The notes below the pieces were generated by a model. That model ran no database searches. It was not told the DNA's origin and saw only the letters and a list, made by a program, of their open reading frames with translations. This document shows positions 35,116 through 43,274 of a stretch of 64,000 nucleotides of DNA, piece by piece (position 1 is the first letter of the stretch; each line of letters starts with the position of its first letter). The DNA comes from Sulfurimonas sp. HSL1-2. GTDB lineage: Bacteria > Campylobacterota > Campylobacteria > Campylobacterales > Sulfurimonadaceae. Made by a program: the position numbers and the translations under genes. The DNA lies in NCBI RefSeq assembly GCF_039645565.1, contig NZ_CP147914.1:1237573-1301572 (forward strand). The letters run 5' to 3'.

Positions 35116-35140
35116 AGGTGCCTCGCTCTGGGGCACACCT
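35116..35140. terminator. stem-loop between convergent genes
   Basis: GGTGCC pairs with GGCAC-A-CC (one bulge), placed between the end of the 34573 gene and the end of the minus-strand microprotein at 35159. Runs of A follow on the plus strand (U on the minus-strand transcript precede the stem), so terminator activity is uncertain in either direction. Confidence 0.35.
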
Positions 35141-35158
35141 CAAAAAAGGCACAAAACG

Positions 35159-35281
35159 TCACTCCTCGCGACGCCGGCGCTCCTCTTTTTCAAATCGACT
35201 GTTAATGTATTGTATGGATCCGATTCCTACAAAAGCGGCAAATAGTGCGATAATAACTAGAATAATTTCTTCCGCTGTCAT
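35159..35281 (-). CDS. 40-residue single-pass membrane microprotein
   Basis: Reading frame ATG to TGA encoding MTAEEIILVIIALFAAFVGI, then GSIQYINSRFEKEERRRREE: an acidic start, one 18-residue hydrophobic helix (about 6-23) and a strongly charged, Arg/Glu-rich tail expected in the cytoplasm. AGGAAA lies seven bases ahead of the ATG. Too short for default gene callers. Topology and ribosome site argue for a real gene; the function is unknown. Confidence 0.6.
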   Translation of the reverse strand: MTAEEIILVIIALFAAFVGIGSIQYINSRFEKEERRRREE

Positions 35282-35463
35282 GTGAGGTTTCCTCTGAATG
35301 CATATTTCGTATTCATCAGACAAATCTACTCCACGCGGAATAAAAAGCGGCTTCCATTACAAAAGGATCATTTAGGCATAAATTTGAACAAAGAATCGTA
35401 CAGAGTGGCAAAAGCGTTAAAGATGAAATAAACTTGGAAATGTTGAAAAAGGAAGTTTGGAAG

Positions 35464-35538
35464 TGGTGACCCCACGGAGACTCGAACTCCGGTAACCAGA
35501 ATGAAAATCTGGGATCCTAACCGCTAGACGATGGGGCC
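35464..35538 (-). tRNA. tRNA-Glu (UUC)
   Basis: Seventy-five bases including an encoded CCA. Acceptor GGCCCCA pairs with TGGGGTC (one G-U), the anticodon arm CCAGA-TTTTCAT-TCTGG reads anticodon TTC (plus-strand 35503-35505), and the T arm contains GTTCGAGTC. Discriminator A. Confidence 0.96.
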
Positions 35539-35568
35539 ACTTTGTAACAACAATTTTGTTGAGCCGAA

Positions 35569-35574
35569 ATTATA
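35569..35574 (-). promoter_or_regulatory. -10 box of tRNA-Glu
   Basis: TATAAT on the minus strand 31 bases upstream of the mature 5' end, leaving a short precursor leader. Confidence 0.5.
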
Positions 35575-35597
35575 TTTCCGGGACGCTTAACAATCTC

Positions 35598-35625
35598 TTA
35601 AATGCCGCGATCTTGCGGCATTTAA
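35598..35625 (-). terminator. stem-loop after the REC-RHH gene
   Basis: Perfect 11-bp inverted repeat TTAAATGCCGC (35598-35608) / GCGGCATTTAA (35615-35625) seven bases beyond the stop; an A/T-rich flank follows on both sides, so it may work for the minus-strand gene. Confidence 0.6.
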
Positions 35626-35631
35626 ATGAAA

Positions 35632-36177
35632 TTACATATAGAATTCGCGAAGGGCGCGGATAATGACCGCATTTTTGGAGATGCTTTCCGCCTTGGCGTT
35701 GTCGTTGACGAGGTCATACAGGTCAAGGGGCAGGGAGATGGAGAAGGTCTTCGTTTCAACTTTTTTCTTCCGCTTGACCATATTGGTGACGTTTTGAAGC
35801 AGTTCGATGATCTTTTTCGTATCGATAGGCTTCTGGATGAAGCTGTTGACACCGATTTCAATCGTCTCGGAGATCTTCTGGATATCGTTGCTTGCAGAGA
35901 TGACAACGACCATCTGCTGCGGGTTCATCTCACGGATCTTGCGTGCAAGCTCGATACCGTCCATTTCCGGCATGATAATGTCAACAAAGACGATATCCGG
36001 CTTTTTCTCTTTGAAAAGCTCCAGGGCTTCTTTACCATTGAATGCGGATGTAACATCCTTAAAGAAGTTCTTGAACGTTGAGCTGAGCAGTTCGTTTGCA
36101 ACTGCTTCGTCTTCAACGACCATCGCACTCATCTTTTTCGTCTCTTCGGTCAGCTGAACCAGGTCAACATTTTTCAT
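35632..36177 (-). CDS. response regulator with C-terminal ribbon-helix-helix-like domain
   Basis: A 181-residue protein: receiver domain (about 14-130) with acid pair VVEDE, phospho-acceptor Asp in VFVDIIMPEMDG (about 62), Ser in VISAS and Lys in IQKPID; a basic linker KRKKK; then a roughly 40-residue tail, TFSISLP-LDLYDLVNDNAK-SKNAVIIRALREFY, reading as strand-helix-helix like MetJ/Arc/CopG domains. The tail would let the regulator dimerise and bind DNA. Ribosome site AGGAAA. No histidine kinase gene adjoins. Confidence 0.75.
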   Translation of the reverse strand: MKNVDLVQLTEETKKMSAMVVEDEAVANELLSSTFKNFFKDVTSAFNGKEALELFKEKKPDIVFVDIIMPEMDGIELARKIREMNPQQMVVVISASNDIQKISETIEIGVNSFIQKPIDTKKIIELLQNVTNMVKRKKKVETKTFSISLPLDLYDLVNDNAKAESISKNAVIIRALREFYM

Positions 36178-36278
36178 TTCTGTTTCCTCATGATGATTTC
36201 TGTCTGTATTTTACACTGTTATTCAGCAAACAACGTTAATGGAATTAAAATTGTTTACTCGTGATATTACGTTGCAAA

Positions 36279-36284
36279 ATTATA
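36279..36284 (-). promoter_or_regulatory. -10 box of the REC-RHH gene
   Basis: TATAAT on the minus strand in a very AT-rich spacer, about 100 bases before the start codon. Confidence 0.4.
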
Positions 36285-36324
36285 GTAACAATTAAATTAC
36301 ACAAACTTAAATTTATGGGAAAAA

Positions 36325-36522
36325 TCAATATTTTTTAAATTGCTCGAGCCATTCGAGGTTGGATTCGACCGTTTTTTCCTTCTGTTCCAGGAGAGAAACG
36401 ATGATCGATTTGAGGGTCTGCTCGTCCATGAATGCGAGCATATCGGGGTTGATATGGGTATCACCGCCGTAGCCGTTCAACAGTTTTTCAATGTCGTGGA
36501 TCAATTCCTCTTTTTTACTCAC
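36325..36522 (-). CDS. small conserved protein downstream of gltA
   Basis: A 65-residue helical acidic protein (KKEELIHDIEKLLNGYGGDT, SIIVSLLEQKEKTVESNLEWLEQF). GTG start overlaps the gltA TGA (GTGA), so it is translationally coupled to citrate synthase. No recognised domain. Confidence 0.6.
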   Translation of the reverse strand: MSKKEELIHDIEKLLNGYGGDTHINPDMLAFMDEQTLKSIIVSLLEQKEKTVESNLEWLEQFKKY

Positions 36523-37793
36523 TCAGGTACACTCCTTGTTTCAGGCCCGATATAGCGTTGACGCGGACGGGCGATCTTTTTCTCCGCATCGGCATGGAAT
36601 TCTAGCCACTGTGCAAGCCATCCGACGGTACGGCCTATCACAAATATAATTGTAAACATCTCCTTGGGGATTTTGAGCGCCGTCAGGATCAGCCCCGAAT
36701 AGAAATCGATGTTAGGGTAGAGCTTGCGTGAAATAAAATAGTCGTCGCTGAGGGCAACCGATTCAATCTTCTCGGCAATCTGCAGCAGTTCGCTGTCGAC
36801 ATCGAGCTCGTCTTTCATCTCGTCAAGAAGCTTTTTCAGGATTTTAGCACGCGGATCAAAATTTTTGTAAACGCGGTGGCCGAATCCCATCAGCCTGAAA
36901 TCGTCATTGGGATCCTTGGTACGGGCGATAAACTCGTCAACACGCTCCACGGAGCCGATGAATTCAAGCTGTGCGATGACCGACTCGTTCGCCCCGCCGT
37001 GGGCCCGCCCCCACAGGGCATTGATACCCGCCGTAATCGCTGCATAGGGGTGCGCCCCCGTCGAGGCAACGGACCGAACCACCGTCGTCGAGGCATTCTG
37101 CTCATGGTCGGCATGGAGTGTGAAGATCGTATCGAGGGCGCGCACCTGCACCTCGGGGATCTTCAGGTTCTGCCCGGGATAGGCGTGGATCATATAGAGA
37201 AAATTTTCGGTAAAGGAGCGCTCAAGGTCGGGATAGATGAAGGGAATCCCGAGGGAACGCCGGTAGGCGAACGCCGCCAGGGTAGGGACCTTGGCAAGCA
37301 GACGGCGGCGCATCACCTGCAGGTCCTCGTCGTTGCGCATCATGATATGTTCCGAATAGAAGGTCGAGAGCGCAGAGACGGCGGAGGAGAGCATCGCCAT
37401 GGGGTGGGCGTTGTCCGGAAAAGAGTAGAAGAGGTTCTTCAACCCTTCATGGACATACGCCCTCTTGCGAAATTCATAATCGTACGCAGCCAGTTCCTCA
37501 GGAGAGGGGAGTTCGCCGTTGAGCAGCAGGTAGCAGACCTCAAGATAGCTCTTTTTCATCGCCAGTTCTTCGATAGGGTAGCCGCGGTAGCGCAATTCAC
37601 CCTTGGCCCCATCTATATAGGTAATGGTTGAGCTGCAGCTGGCCGTCGAAGTAAATCCGGGATCGTAGGTAAACATCCCCGTCTGTTTGAATAGATCCCG
37701 AATATCGATCACATCCTGACCTACGGTCGGATGCATGATACTGAATTCGTAGCTGTTTCCAGTGCGATTGTCTGTCAAGGTCACGGTGGCCAT
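36519..37793 (-). CDS. gltA: citrate synthase
   Basis: A 424-residue type II (hexameric-type) citrate synthase condensing oxaloacetate and acetyl-CoA. Catalytic regions: LHADHEQNASTTVVR (His), GRAHGGANE (His) and MGFGHRVYKNFDPR (with the Asp further on). The ATG at 37793 lies behind AAGGAG; the frame extends to 37934 without likely coding. With icd and oor it closes the oxidative arm; in rTCA organisms it coexists with ATP-citrate lyase, not seen here. Confidence 0.95.
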   Translation of the reverse strand: MATVTLTDNRTGNSYEFSIMHPTVGQDVIDIRDLFKQTGMFTYDPGFTSTASCSSTITYIDGAKGELRYRGYPIEELAMKKSYLEVCYLLLNGELPSPEELAAYDYEFRKRAYVHEGLKNLFYSFPDNAHPMAMLSSAVSALSTFYSEHIMMRNDEDLQVMRRRLLAKVPTLAAFAYRRSLGIPFIYPDLERSFTENFLYMIHAYPGQNLKIPEVQVRALDTIFTLHADHEQNASTTVVRSVASTGAHPYAAITAGINALWGRAHGGANESVIAQLEFIGSVERVDEFIARTKDPNDDFRLMGFGHRVYKNFDPRAKILKKLLDEMKDELDVDSELLQIAEKIESVALSDDYFISRKLYPNIDFYSGLILTALKIPKEMFTIIFVIGRTVGWLAQWLEFHADAEKKIARPRQRYIGPETRSVPE

Positions 37794-37955
37794 GGCGAAC
37801 TCCTTTCCGATGTATTCTTCCAGAGGATACCTGAAAACGAGCGCAAAGCGCTGAACATTTCTGAATCCTTTATGATCGTTTTTTTTTCCGATGCCCAATG
37901 CTTTCCGATATGAAACAGAGGAGGAAATTTGCACAGTGCGTACACACTTGGCAGG

Positions 37956-37961
37956 TATGAT
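37956..37961 (+). promoter_or_regulatory. -10 box of copAB
   Basis: TATGAT 19 bases before the copA ATG, followed by AAGGAG at 37970-37975. Confidence 0.4.
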
Positions 37962-37980
37962 GATTTAAGAAGGAGCAGAA

Positions 37981-39717
37981 ATGTATGATCATCCGGACAA
38001 AAAAAGACGTCTCCTCCTCCAGGGTATGGCAGCTTCAGCAATGCTGGCCGGGAGTGGGATGTCGGCGACGGAAGGGGCGGAGGAGACTACTCCTTTAAAG
38101 CGGCAGGAGAGCGTTGTGCTTGAGGGGACGGAGTTCCATCTGACGATCGATCGCACTATCGTCAATGTCAGCGGCCGTGACATTATGGCGACAACGGTCA
38201 ACGGCATGCTCCCCGGGCCGACGCTCAAATGTCGCGAAGGCGATACCGTGACGATTCGCGTCACGAACAACCTCCCGGTCTCGAGCTCCATCCATTGGCA
38301 CGGCATTATCCTTCCCTTTCAAATGGACGGTGTCCCCGATATCAGTTTCAAGGGTATTGCCCCCGGTGAGACGTTCACGTACCGTTTTCCCGTACGCCAG
38401 AGCGGAACGTTCTGGTACCACTCGCATACCGGTTTTCAGGAGCAGAGCGGCGTACACGGTACACTTGTCATCGTTCCGAAGGACGAAGACCCCGTCGTCA
38501 GCGACCGCGACTATGTTGTCTCGCTGTTTGACTGGAGCGACGAAAAACCCGAAACGATCTACCGGAAACTCAAGCTGCACAGTGACTATTACAACTTCAA
38601 CCAACGCACCGCGGGCGATTTCATAAGCGAAATGAGGGCCGAAGGGTTTTGGGATGCATTGCAGCACCGTGCGATGTGGAACCGGATGCGCATGAGCGAC
38701 AGGGACCTTTCGGATGTCACAGGCTATACCTATACCTATCTGCTCAACGGATTCACGAACGCAGAGGATTGGCATGCGCTTTTTGAAACCGGCGAAAAGA
38801 TACGGCTGCGTTTTGTCAACCAGTCAGCGATGACGATCTTCGATGTCCGCATCCCCGGCCTGAAGATGACGGTCGTCGCGGCGGACGGCAACCCGGTGAA
38901 GCCCGTAGAAGTCGATGAATTTCGCATCGCCGTCGCGGAGACCTACGATGTGATCGTAGCGCCCGAAGAGAGGGCCTACTGCATCTTTGCGCAGAGCATC
39001 GAACGCTCGGGATATGCCGCAGCGACCCTCGCCCCCAAAGCGAAGATGCATGCCGCGCGGCCGGCAATGGATCCTCCCCAGCCCCTGACGATGGACGATA
39101 TGGGTATGGGCGGCATGACCGGGGAGGGTGGTACCGATACGGGCGCCATGAAGTGTGGCGGAGGCATGCAGATGCCGAAAGAGGAGAAGCGCAGCTGGCC
39201 GATCACCCCGCTGCCGATGCGGCGCGGGATTGGAACGACAATGAAAGCGGCCAACCCGCGCTACCGGCTGGACGATCCGGGCGTAGGGCTCCGGGAGAAC
39301 GGCAGAAGGGTGCTGACCTACGCCGATCTGCGCAACTACTATTCCACCGCCGACGCCCCGCCGCCCGACCGGGAGATCGTGCTGCACCTGACGGGCAATA
39401 TGGAGCGGTACATGTGGTCGATCAACGGCATCAGGTATGCCGATGCGGCCCCGCTGACGTTTCATTACGGCGAACGGCTCCGTATCACTTTCGTCAACGA
39501 CACGATGATGATCCACCCGATGCACCTTCACGGCATGTGGAGCGACCTGGAGACGGGCGACGAGGCAGGGCTGGTGCGCAAACATACGGTGCTGGTGCAG
39601 CCCGGCAGCAAGATCAGCTACCGGGTAACCGTCGATGCCGAAGGGGCCTGGGCCTATCACTGCCACATGCTCTACCATATGCCCGGAATGTTCCGAAAAG
39701 TGGAGGTAGTCTTATGA
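37981..39717 (+). CDS. copA: CopA-type multicopper oxidase (copper resistance)
   Basis: A 578-residue periplasmic cuproprotein with a Tat-like N terminus (DKKRRLLLQGMAASAMLAG). Three cupredoxin domains; copper ligands are visible in SSIHWHGI, FWYHSHTGFQEQSGVHG, MIHPMHLHGMW and the terminal AYHCHMLYHMPGMF (type 1 Cys and Met). A Met-rich insertion (about 363-400, MDDMGMGGMTGEGG...MKCGGGMQM) resembles Cu(I)-binding loops of CopA/PcoA. It overlaps copB (ATGA). Role: Cu(I) oxidation and sequestration. Confidence 0.92.
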   Translation: MYDHPDKKRRLLLQGMAASAMLAGSGMSATEGAEETTPLKRQESVVLEGTEFHLTIDRTIVNVSGRDIMATTVNGMLPGPTLKCREGDTVTIRVTNNLPVSSSIHWHGIILPFQMDGVPDISFKGIAPGETFTYRFPVRQSGTFWYHSHTGFQEQSGVHGTLVIVPKDEDPVVSDRDYVVSLFDWSDEKPETIYRKLKLHSDYYNFNQRTAGDFISEMRAEGFWDALQHRAMWNRMRMSDRDLSDVTGYTYTYLLNGFTNAEDWHALFETGEKIRLRFVNQSAMTIFDVRIPGLKMTVVAADGNPVKPVEVDEFRIAVAETYDVIVAPEERAYCIFAQSIERSGYAAATLAPKAKMHAARPAMDPPQPLTMDDMGMGGMTGEGGTDTGAMKCGGGMQMPKEEKRSWPITPLPMRRGIGTTMKAANPRYRLDDPGVGLRENGRRVLTYADLRNYYSTADAPPPDREIVLHLTGNMERYMWSINGIRYADAAPLTFHYGERLRITFVNDTMMIHPMHLHGMWSDLETGDEAGLVRKHTVLVQPGSKISYRVTVDAEGAWAYHCHMLYHMPGMFRKVEVVL

Positions 39718-40394
39718 GAGCGGTGCCATACGCCGCGGCGCTGTTGCTTGCCGCTTCCCTTTTCGCGGAAATGAACGACGATCCCCTACGCGCGACGCTG
39801 CTTGCCGACCGCCTGGAGACGGCTTCGGGGAAGTGGAGCAGGTGGGAGCGTCTGGTGTGGGACGTCTCCGCTTACGCCGGCTACGATCTTGACAAAGCCT
39901 ATCTCTACAGCGAGGGGAGCGAAGAACCCGGCGAGAGCGAAAGCCAGAACGAGCTGCTCTACAGCCGAGCCCTAGCACCGTTTTGGGATATACAGATCGG
40001 CGCGGAAGCGGATACCGCCGACGGAAAAAGCGTCGGCTGGGGAGTAGTGGCCCTGCAGGGAGTTGTCCCGTACTATTTTGAAACACGTCTGCGGCTGATG
40101 GTCAACGACCAGGCCGTGGCGCTCAATGCCGAAGCAGAATATGAGATGCTATTGAGGCAGCGTTTGGTATTGACGCCGCGCATCGAACTGCAAGCCTACA
40201 GCAGTGACGTCGAAGAGTTGGGAGCAGGGGCCGGTCTCTCTTCGATCGAAACGGGACTGCGGCTGCGCTACGAATTCATACGGGAGTTCGCACCCTATAT
40301 CGGTGTTGCATACGCTGGAACTATCGGCAATACTAGAAAATACACGCCTAGGGACGAGGTAATGGCGGTTGTCGGTATACGATTCTGGTTCTGA
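39714..40394 (+). CDS. copB: outer-membrane copper resistance protein CopB
   Basis: A 226-residue OM protein: signal peptide MRAVPYAAALLLAASLFA-E, then CopB/PcoB-type strands (LVWDVSAYAGYDLDKAYLYSEG, ELLYSRALAPFWDIQIG, RLVLTPRIELQAYSSD, APYIGVAYAG) and C-terminal Phe (GIRFWF). The Met/His-rich N-terminal extension of classical PcoB is absent, so it is a short form. Start lies within the copA stop. Confidence 0.85.
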   Translation: MRAVPYAAALLLAASLFAEMNDDPLRATLLADRLETASGKWSRWERLVWDVSAYAGYDLDKAYLYSEGSEEPGESESQNELLYSRALAPFWDIQIGAEADTADGKSVGWGVVALQGVVPYYFETRLRLMVNDQAVALNAEAEYEMLLRQRLVLTPRIELQAYSSDVEELGAGAGLSSIETGLRLRYEFIREFAPYIGVAYAGTIGNTRKYTPRDEVMAVVGIRFWF

Positions 40395-40587
40395 GAGCGG
40401 GGCGCGGAGTGAATAGAAGTGCCTATCTGTCATATTGAATATTATTTAGTTAACATAATGTATATTCTCTTGAAATAAGTTTTCTGTTGCCGTTCCCCCA
40501 TTCTGTGTTGAGGCTGTAGTCACGATAGACATTATTTAATATGAGTAGTTACATTAAATAATATGGCAACAAGGAGCAAGTAAAAAA
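40395..40587. other. AT-rich spacer with inverted repeats between convergent genes
   Basis: Holds ATTATTTAAT (40531-40540) and ATTAAATAAT (40553-40562), a perfect 10-bp A/T-only inverted repeat, plus a related imperfect repeat (GAATAT...ATATTC) at about 40437-40468. No GC-rich terminator stem and no gene were found. Confidence 0.4.
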
Positions 40588-41220
40588 CTATTTTGGCATA
40601 AGCGGTCTCGGTACCGGATGGATAGCCGGACGCGTAATTAACATGTCCAGGATCAGCAGTTTCGGTACCCAGCGGCTTTTAAATGCGGAGTTGTCACCGT
40701 CAAGCACCAAAATGCTCTTAAACGCTTCCAGATTGGCTACATGAACGCTGCCGACTCTCTCAAGCGCTTCTTCCATCTGTGCCGCACTGAGACCGTAGAT
40801 CATCTTAATACCGCGTTGATGCATGTTCTGGGCAACCGTGAGCAGGACGCCGCCCTCTTTCCATTCGATGGCATAGAAGCCGAGGTTACCGATACGGTCG
40901 ATTTGCGTTACCTTCCTGGCCGCAAAAATAAGATCAAGCGAACGTCCCAGCTCATAGTGATAGTGATAAGGCGGCTGTGTCACGGCCAGTTCGTAGACGA
41001 CATGCCGTCCCCCCTGCACTTCATACAGCGTACGCCTGATCGTGAGACCCTGCATGCCGATACGGTCTTCGGCGATCTTTTCCGTACTGAGGGCCAGACG
41101 TTCCTGTCCGATTTCAAACCCTAGAAGCAGATCATCTTTTTCAATAATAGTGGGTGAACTGCAGCCGATAAAAAGCACGCTGCAAATACTGATAAATAGC
41201 GGTTTCAATCTCAACTCCAT
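40588..41220 (-). CDS. putative lipoprotein divergent from tetR
   Basis: A 210-residue protein with lipobox LFIG-C (Cys20: MELRLKPLFISICSVLFIGC). Mature part is mixed alpha/beta with RTLYEVQGGRHVVYELAVT, LDLIFAARKVTQIDRIGNLGFYAIEW and an Arg/Pro-rich end; no family recognised. Divergent from the TetR gene across a spacer with four operator-like sites, so it is a likely regulatory target. Confidence 0.65.
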   Translation of the reverse strand: MELRLKPLFISICSVLFIGCSSPTIIEKDDLLLGFEIGQERLALSTEKIAEDRIGMQGLTIRRTLYEVQGGRHVVYELAVTQPPYHYHYELGRSLDLIFAARKVTQIDRIGNLGFYAIEWKEGGVLLTVAQNMHQRGIKMIYGLSAAQMEEALERVGSVHVANLEAFKSILVLDGDNSAFKSRWVPKLLILDMLITRPAIHPVPRPLMPK

Positions 41221-41266
41221 ATAAAAAAATATCAATAGCTGACAAATGCGATTTTAAGACCTAATG

Positions 41267-41272
41267 ATTATA
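41267..41272 (-). promoter_or_regulatory. -10 box of the lipoprotein gene
   Basis: TATAAT on the minus strand about 46 bases before the ATG at 41220; TetR site A (41304-41320) sits just upstream of where its -35 would be. Confidence 0.5.
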
Positions 41273-41303
41273 GCGGACCGGCACTTGACTGTTTATAAAC
41301 AAA

Positions 41304-41415
41304 ATGAACATACGTTAATTTACTGTGCGAACAAAAAGAACAATCGTTCACTTTTGATTAAGGATAAATTAACGGACGTTCATATACACTTTCCAAAACA
41401 TGAACATTCGTTAAT
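41304..41415. promoter_or_regulatory. four-site TetR operator array
   Basis: Four copies of the partial palindrome GAAC-N4-GTT(A/C): site A 41304-41320 (ATGAACATACGTTAATT), B 41337-41351 (GAACAATCGTTC core), C 41367-41383 (reverse orientation, ATGAACGTCCGTTAATT), D 41400-41415 (ATGAACATTCGTTAAT). Centres are about 32 bases apart, close to three helical turns. Site C overlaps the region expected for the tetR -35 and D lies in the tetR leader just before the ribosome site. Confidence 0.65.
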
Positions 41416-41427
41416 AAGGAGTCATTA

Positions 41428-42051
41428 ATGCCCGAAAACAGGGAGTTTAAGAAAGGTGGCGATACAAAGAAGCTGATCGAGGAAGCTGCCATGGATCTCT
41501 TCGCGGAACATGGCTACAAAGGTGCTTCAGTACGCAAAATCGCTGCAAAAGTCGGGATCAGGGAGAGTGCGCTTTACAACCATTTTGAAAACAAAGAAGC
41601 GATTTTCCTGGCCGTCGCCGGGAGGGTTTTCGCCTCGCCTTTTGCCCACCAGAAGACCGATGATTTTGTACAGGAAAATGCGAAAAAGGGAAGGTCTTTC
41701 CTGCATAAATTCATGACCGAATTCAAGCTGATGACGTTCGATAAAAAGTACGAAAAACTCTTCCGTTTCATGCTGATCGAACTGATGCAGAATGACGTGT
41801 TGCGCAGCGGTTTCCGGCAGGAGTTCCATGAGGCGAATATCAAGGTACTCTCTTCGGGTTTCTTCATCATGATGCAGGAGGGCCTTATCCGCTCCAATGA
41901 CCCTATGACGCTCGCCAATGCCTTCCTGGGACAGCTTTTCTACCTGCGGCTGCAGGTCAGTCTCCTGAAGGCTGACGGTATGCCTACGACGGCACTGTCG
42001 ACGGCATTTGAAAAACAGCTCGACCTCTTCTGGTCATCGATCAGTGAATAA
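41428..42051 (+). CDS. TetR/AcrR family transcriptional regulator
   Basis: A 207-residue repressor-type protein: N-terminal TetR helix-turn-helix (about 17-58: AAMDLFAEHGYKGASVRKIA and KVGIRESALYNHFENKEAIF) followed by a helical ligand-binding domain of unknown specificity. Ribosome site AAGGAG. The divergent lipoprotein and the palindromic sites in the spacer suggest autoregulation plus control of the lipoprotein, possibly of more distant genes. Confidence 0.9.
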   Translation: MPENREFKKGGDTKKLIEEAAMDLFAEHGYKGASVRKIAAKVGIRESALYNHFENKEAIFLAVAGRVFASPFAHQKTDDFVQENAKKGRSFLHKFMTEFKLMTFDKKYEKLFRFMLIELMQNDVLRSGFRQEFHEANIKVLSSGFFIMMQEGLIRSNDPMTLANAFLGQLFYLRLQVSLLKADGMPTTALSTAFEKQLDLFWSSISE

Positions 42052-42081
42052 ATATATGGGAAAAAAGAGATAAGGAAGAAA

Positions 42082-42397
42082 GGTACAACGGTAAGCCGGG
42101 TTCTGTTGATGCGATAATTTATCTACTGCATCCGTTACCGGATGCCTCCAGCGAAACAAAAGCATTGTAAGACGCTTACCATCTGTTTCTTGCTGCCAGG
42201 CTGGGTTTACATAGCTTCCGCCATTGCTGGCGGAACTGGTAGGCTCTTACCCCACCGTTTCACCCTTACCGCTTGCGCGGCGGTCTGCTCTCTGTTGCAC
42301 TGTCCCTCGGCTTGCGCCGGCCATCCGTTAGATGGAGCCCTGTCTTACGGCAGCCCGGACTTTCCTCTTGAAAATCAAGCTATCGCTCGTTGTACCG
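42082..42397 (-). ncRNA. rnpB: RNase P RNA
   Basis: On the minus strand the hallmark 5' element GAGGAAAGTCCGGGCT and the 3' element ACAGAACCCGGCTTAC are both present, as are the conserved GAAACGGTGGGG-type and AGAG-A cores. The P1 helix is formed by GGTACAAC (near 42396) with GTTGTACC (near 42082), which sets the ends at about 42397 and 42082. Catalytic subunit of the tRNA 5'-processing enzyme. Any long plus-strand frame across this region is spurious. Confidence 0.95.
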
Positions 42398-42402
42398 GTG
42401 AT

Positions 42403-42408
42403 ATTATA
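42403..42408 (-). promoter_or_regulatory. -10 box of rnpB
   Basis: TATAAT on the minus strand six bases upstream of the deduced P1 5' end. Confidence 0.6.
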
Positions 42409-42670
42409 GCATATGACCGGCGATCAGAACAGGAAGCATATTATATAATATTACAATACTCATCCAAATACCAATCATCCCGCCCTGCTCTTAAAATACA
42501 TGCGAGACCATTTTGGTCATTTGTAGAGATACGGGGAGATTTTTTTTGCGGCATTGTAGCCGGCCCAAAAAAGAATAATGGATTGCGATCCTATGAACGG
42601 CGCCCTCTTCTACTGTTTTCTTGGGTTAAGTGGCTATATAAGATATTATATAATATTAGTTATTGGCTCA
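42409..42670. other. gene-free AT-rich region with a 16-bp direct repeat
   Basis: Between the rnpB promoter and the oor terminator. ATATTATATAATATTA occurs at 42438-42453 and again at 42643-42658; the unit is itself nearly palindromic. Between them lie a GACC-ATTTT-GGTC hairpin (near 42507-42519) and a T8 tract, but no convincing gene. Confidence 0.4.
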
Positions 42671-42696
42671 AAAAAAAGCGGCCCGATGCCGCCTTT
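42671..42696 (-). terminator. rho-independent terminator of the oor operon
   Basis: On the minus strand: GC stem GCGGC (42688-42692) / GCCGC (42678-42682) followed by seven T (A7 at 42671-42677), starting a few bases after the oorC stop. Confidence 0.85.
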
Positions 42697-42699
42697 TCC

Positions 42700-43263
42700 T
42701 TACGCTGCGAGCGTAACGCCGGACTCGATTGCGTACTTGACGCCGAGTTCCCATGCTTTGAGGTTCGCTTCGTGTACTTTTTTCGGTACTTTGGAGAGCA
42801 TGACCTCTTGGAGGGATTCCGGGTTGAGAACGCTTGTGATCTGGTTGGCAATTGCCATCGCAACAACAGACTGCGTAATCACGTTACCGACCTCTTCTTT
42901 TGCGATCGTAATAATGGGGATCTCAACGATAGTCCATGTCTGACGGTCTTCGTCTGTCGGGTGAACCAGGTTCGGGTCGACAACGATAACGCCGCCCGGC
43001 TTTACACCCTTCTTGAAAGACTGGTAGCTGACGTCCGCAACGGAAAGCATGAAATCGATCTCGCCTTCGTTCGCGTACGGGTAGCGGATCTCTTCATCGT
43101 CAAGCGTAATGTCAACGACGGTCGGGCCGCCACGGACCTGGGAAGTATAGGTCGCAGTCTTCAAACCGAAACCACCGTCTTTGATCTTACAGGCCGCCAT
43201 GATTTCGCCGGCGAGGAGAACCCCCTGCCCGCCTACACCGGTAAAGCGCAATGTATGTCTCAT
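42700..43263 (-). CDS. oorC: 2-oxoglutarate:ferredoxin oxidoreductase gamma subunit
   Basis: A 187-residue gamma domain (LRFTGVGGQGVLLAGEIMAAC at the N terminus, the GxGGQG loop of the family). With OorA, OorB and OorD it interconverts 2-oxoglutarate and succinyl-CoA using ferredoxin/flavodoxin, reversible and hence usable in the reductive TCA cycle. Last gene of the operon, directly before a terminator. Confidence 0.93.
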   Translation of the reverse strand: MRHTLRFTGVGGQGVLLAGEIMAACKIKDGGFGLKTATYTSQVRGGPTVVDITLDDEEIRYPYANEGEIDFMLSVADVSYQSFKKGVKPGGVIVVDPNLVHPTDEDRQTWTIVEIPIITIAKEEVGNVITQSVVAMAIANQITSVLNPESLQEVMLSKVPKKVHEANLKAWELGVKYAIESGVTLAA

Positions 43264-43274
43264 TTCATGTCTCC

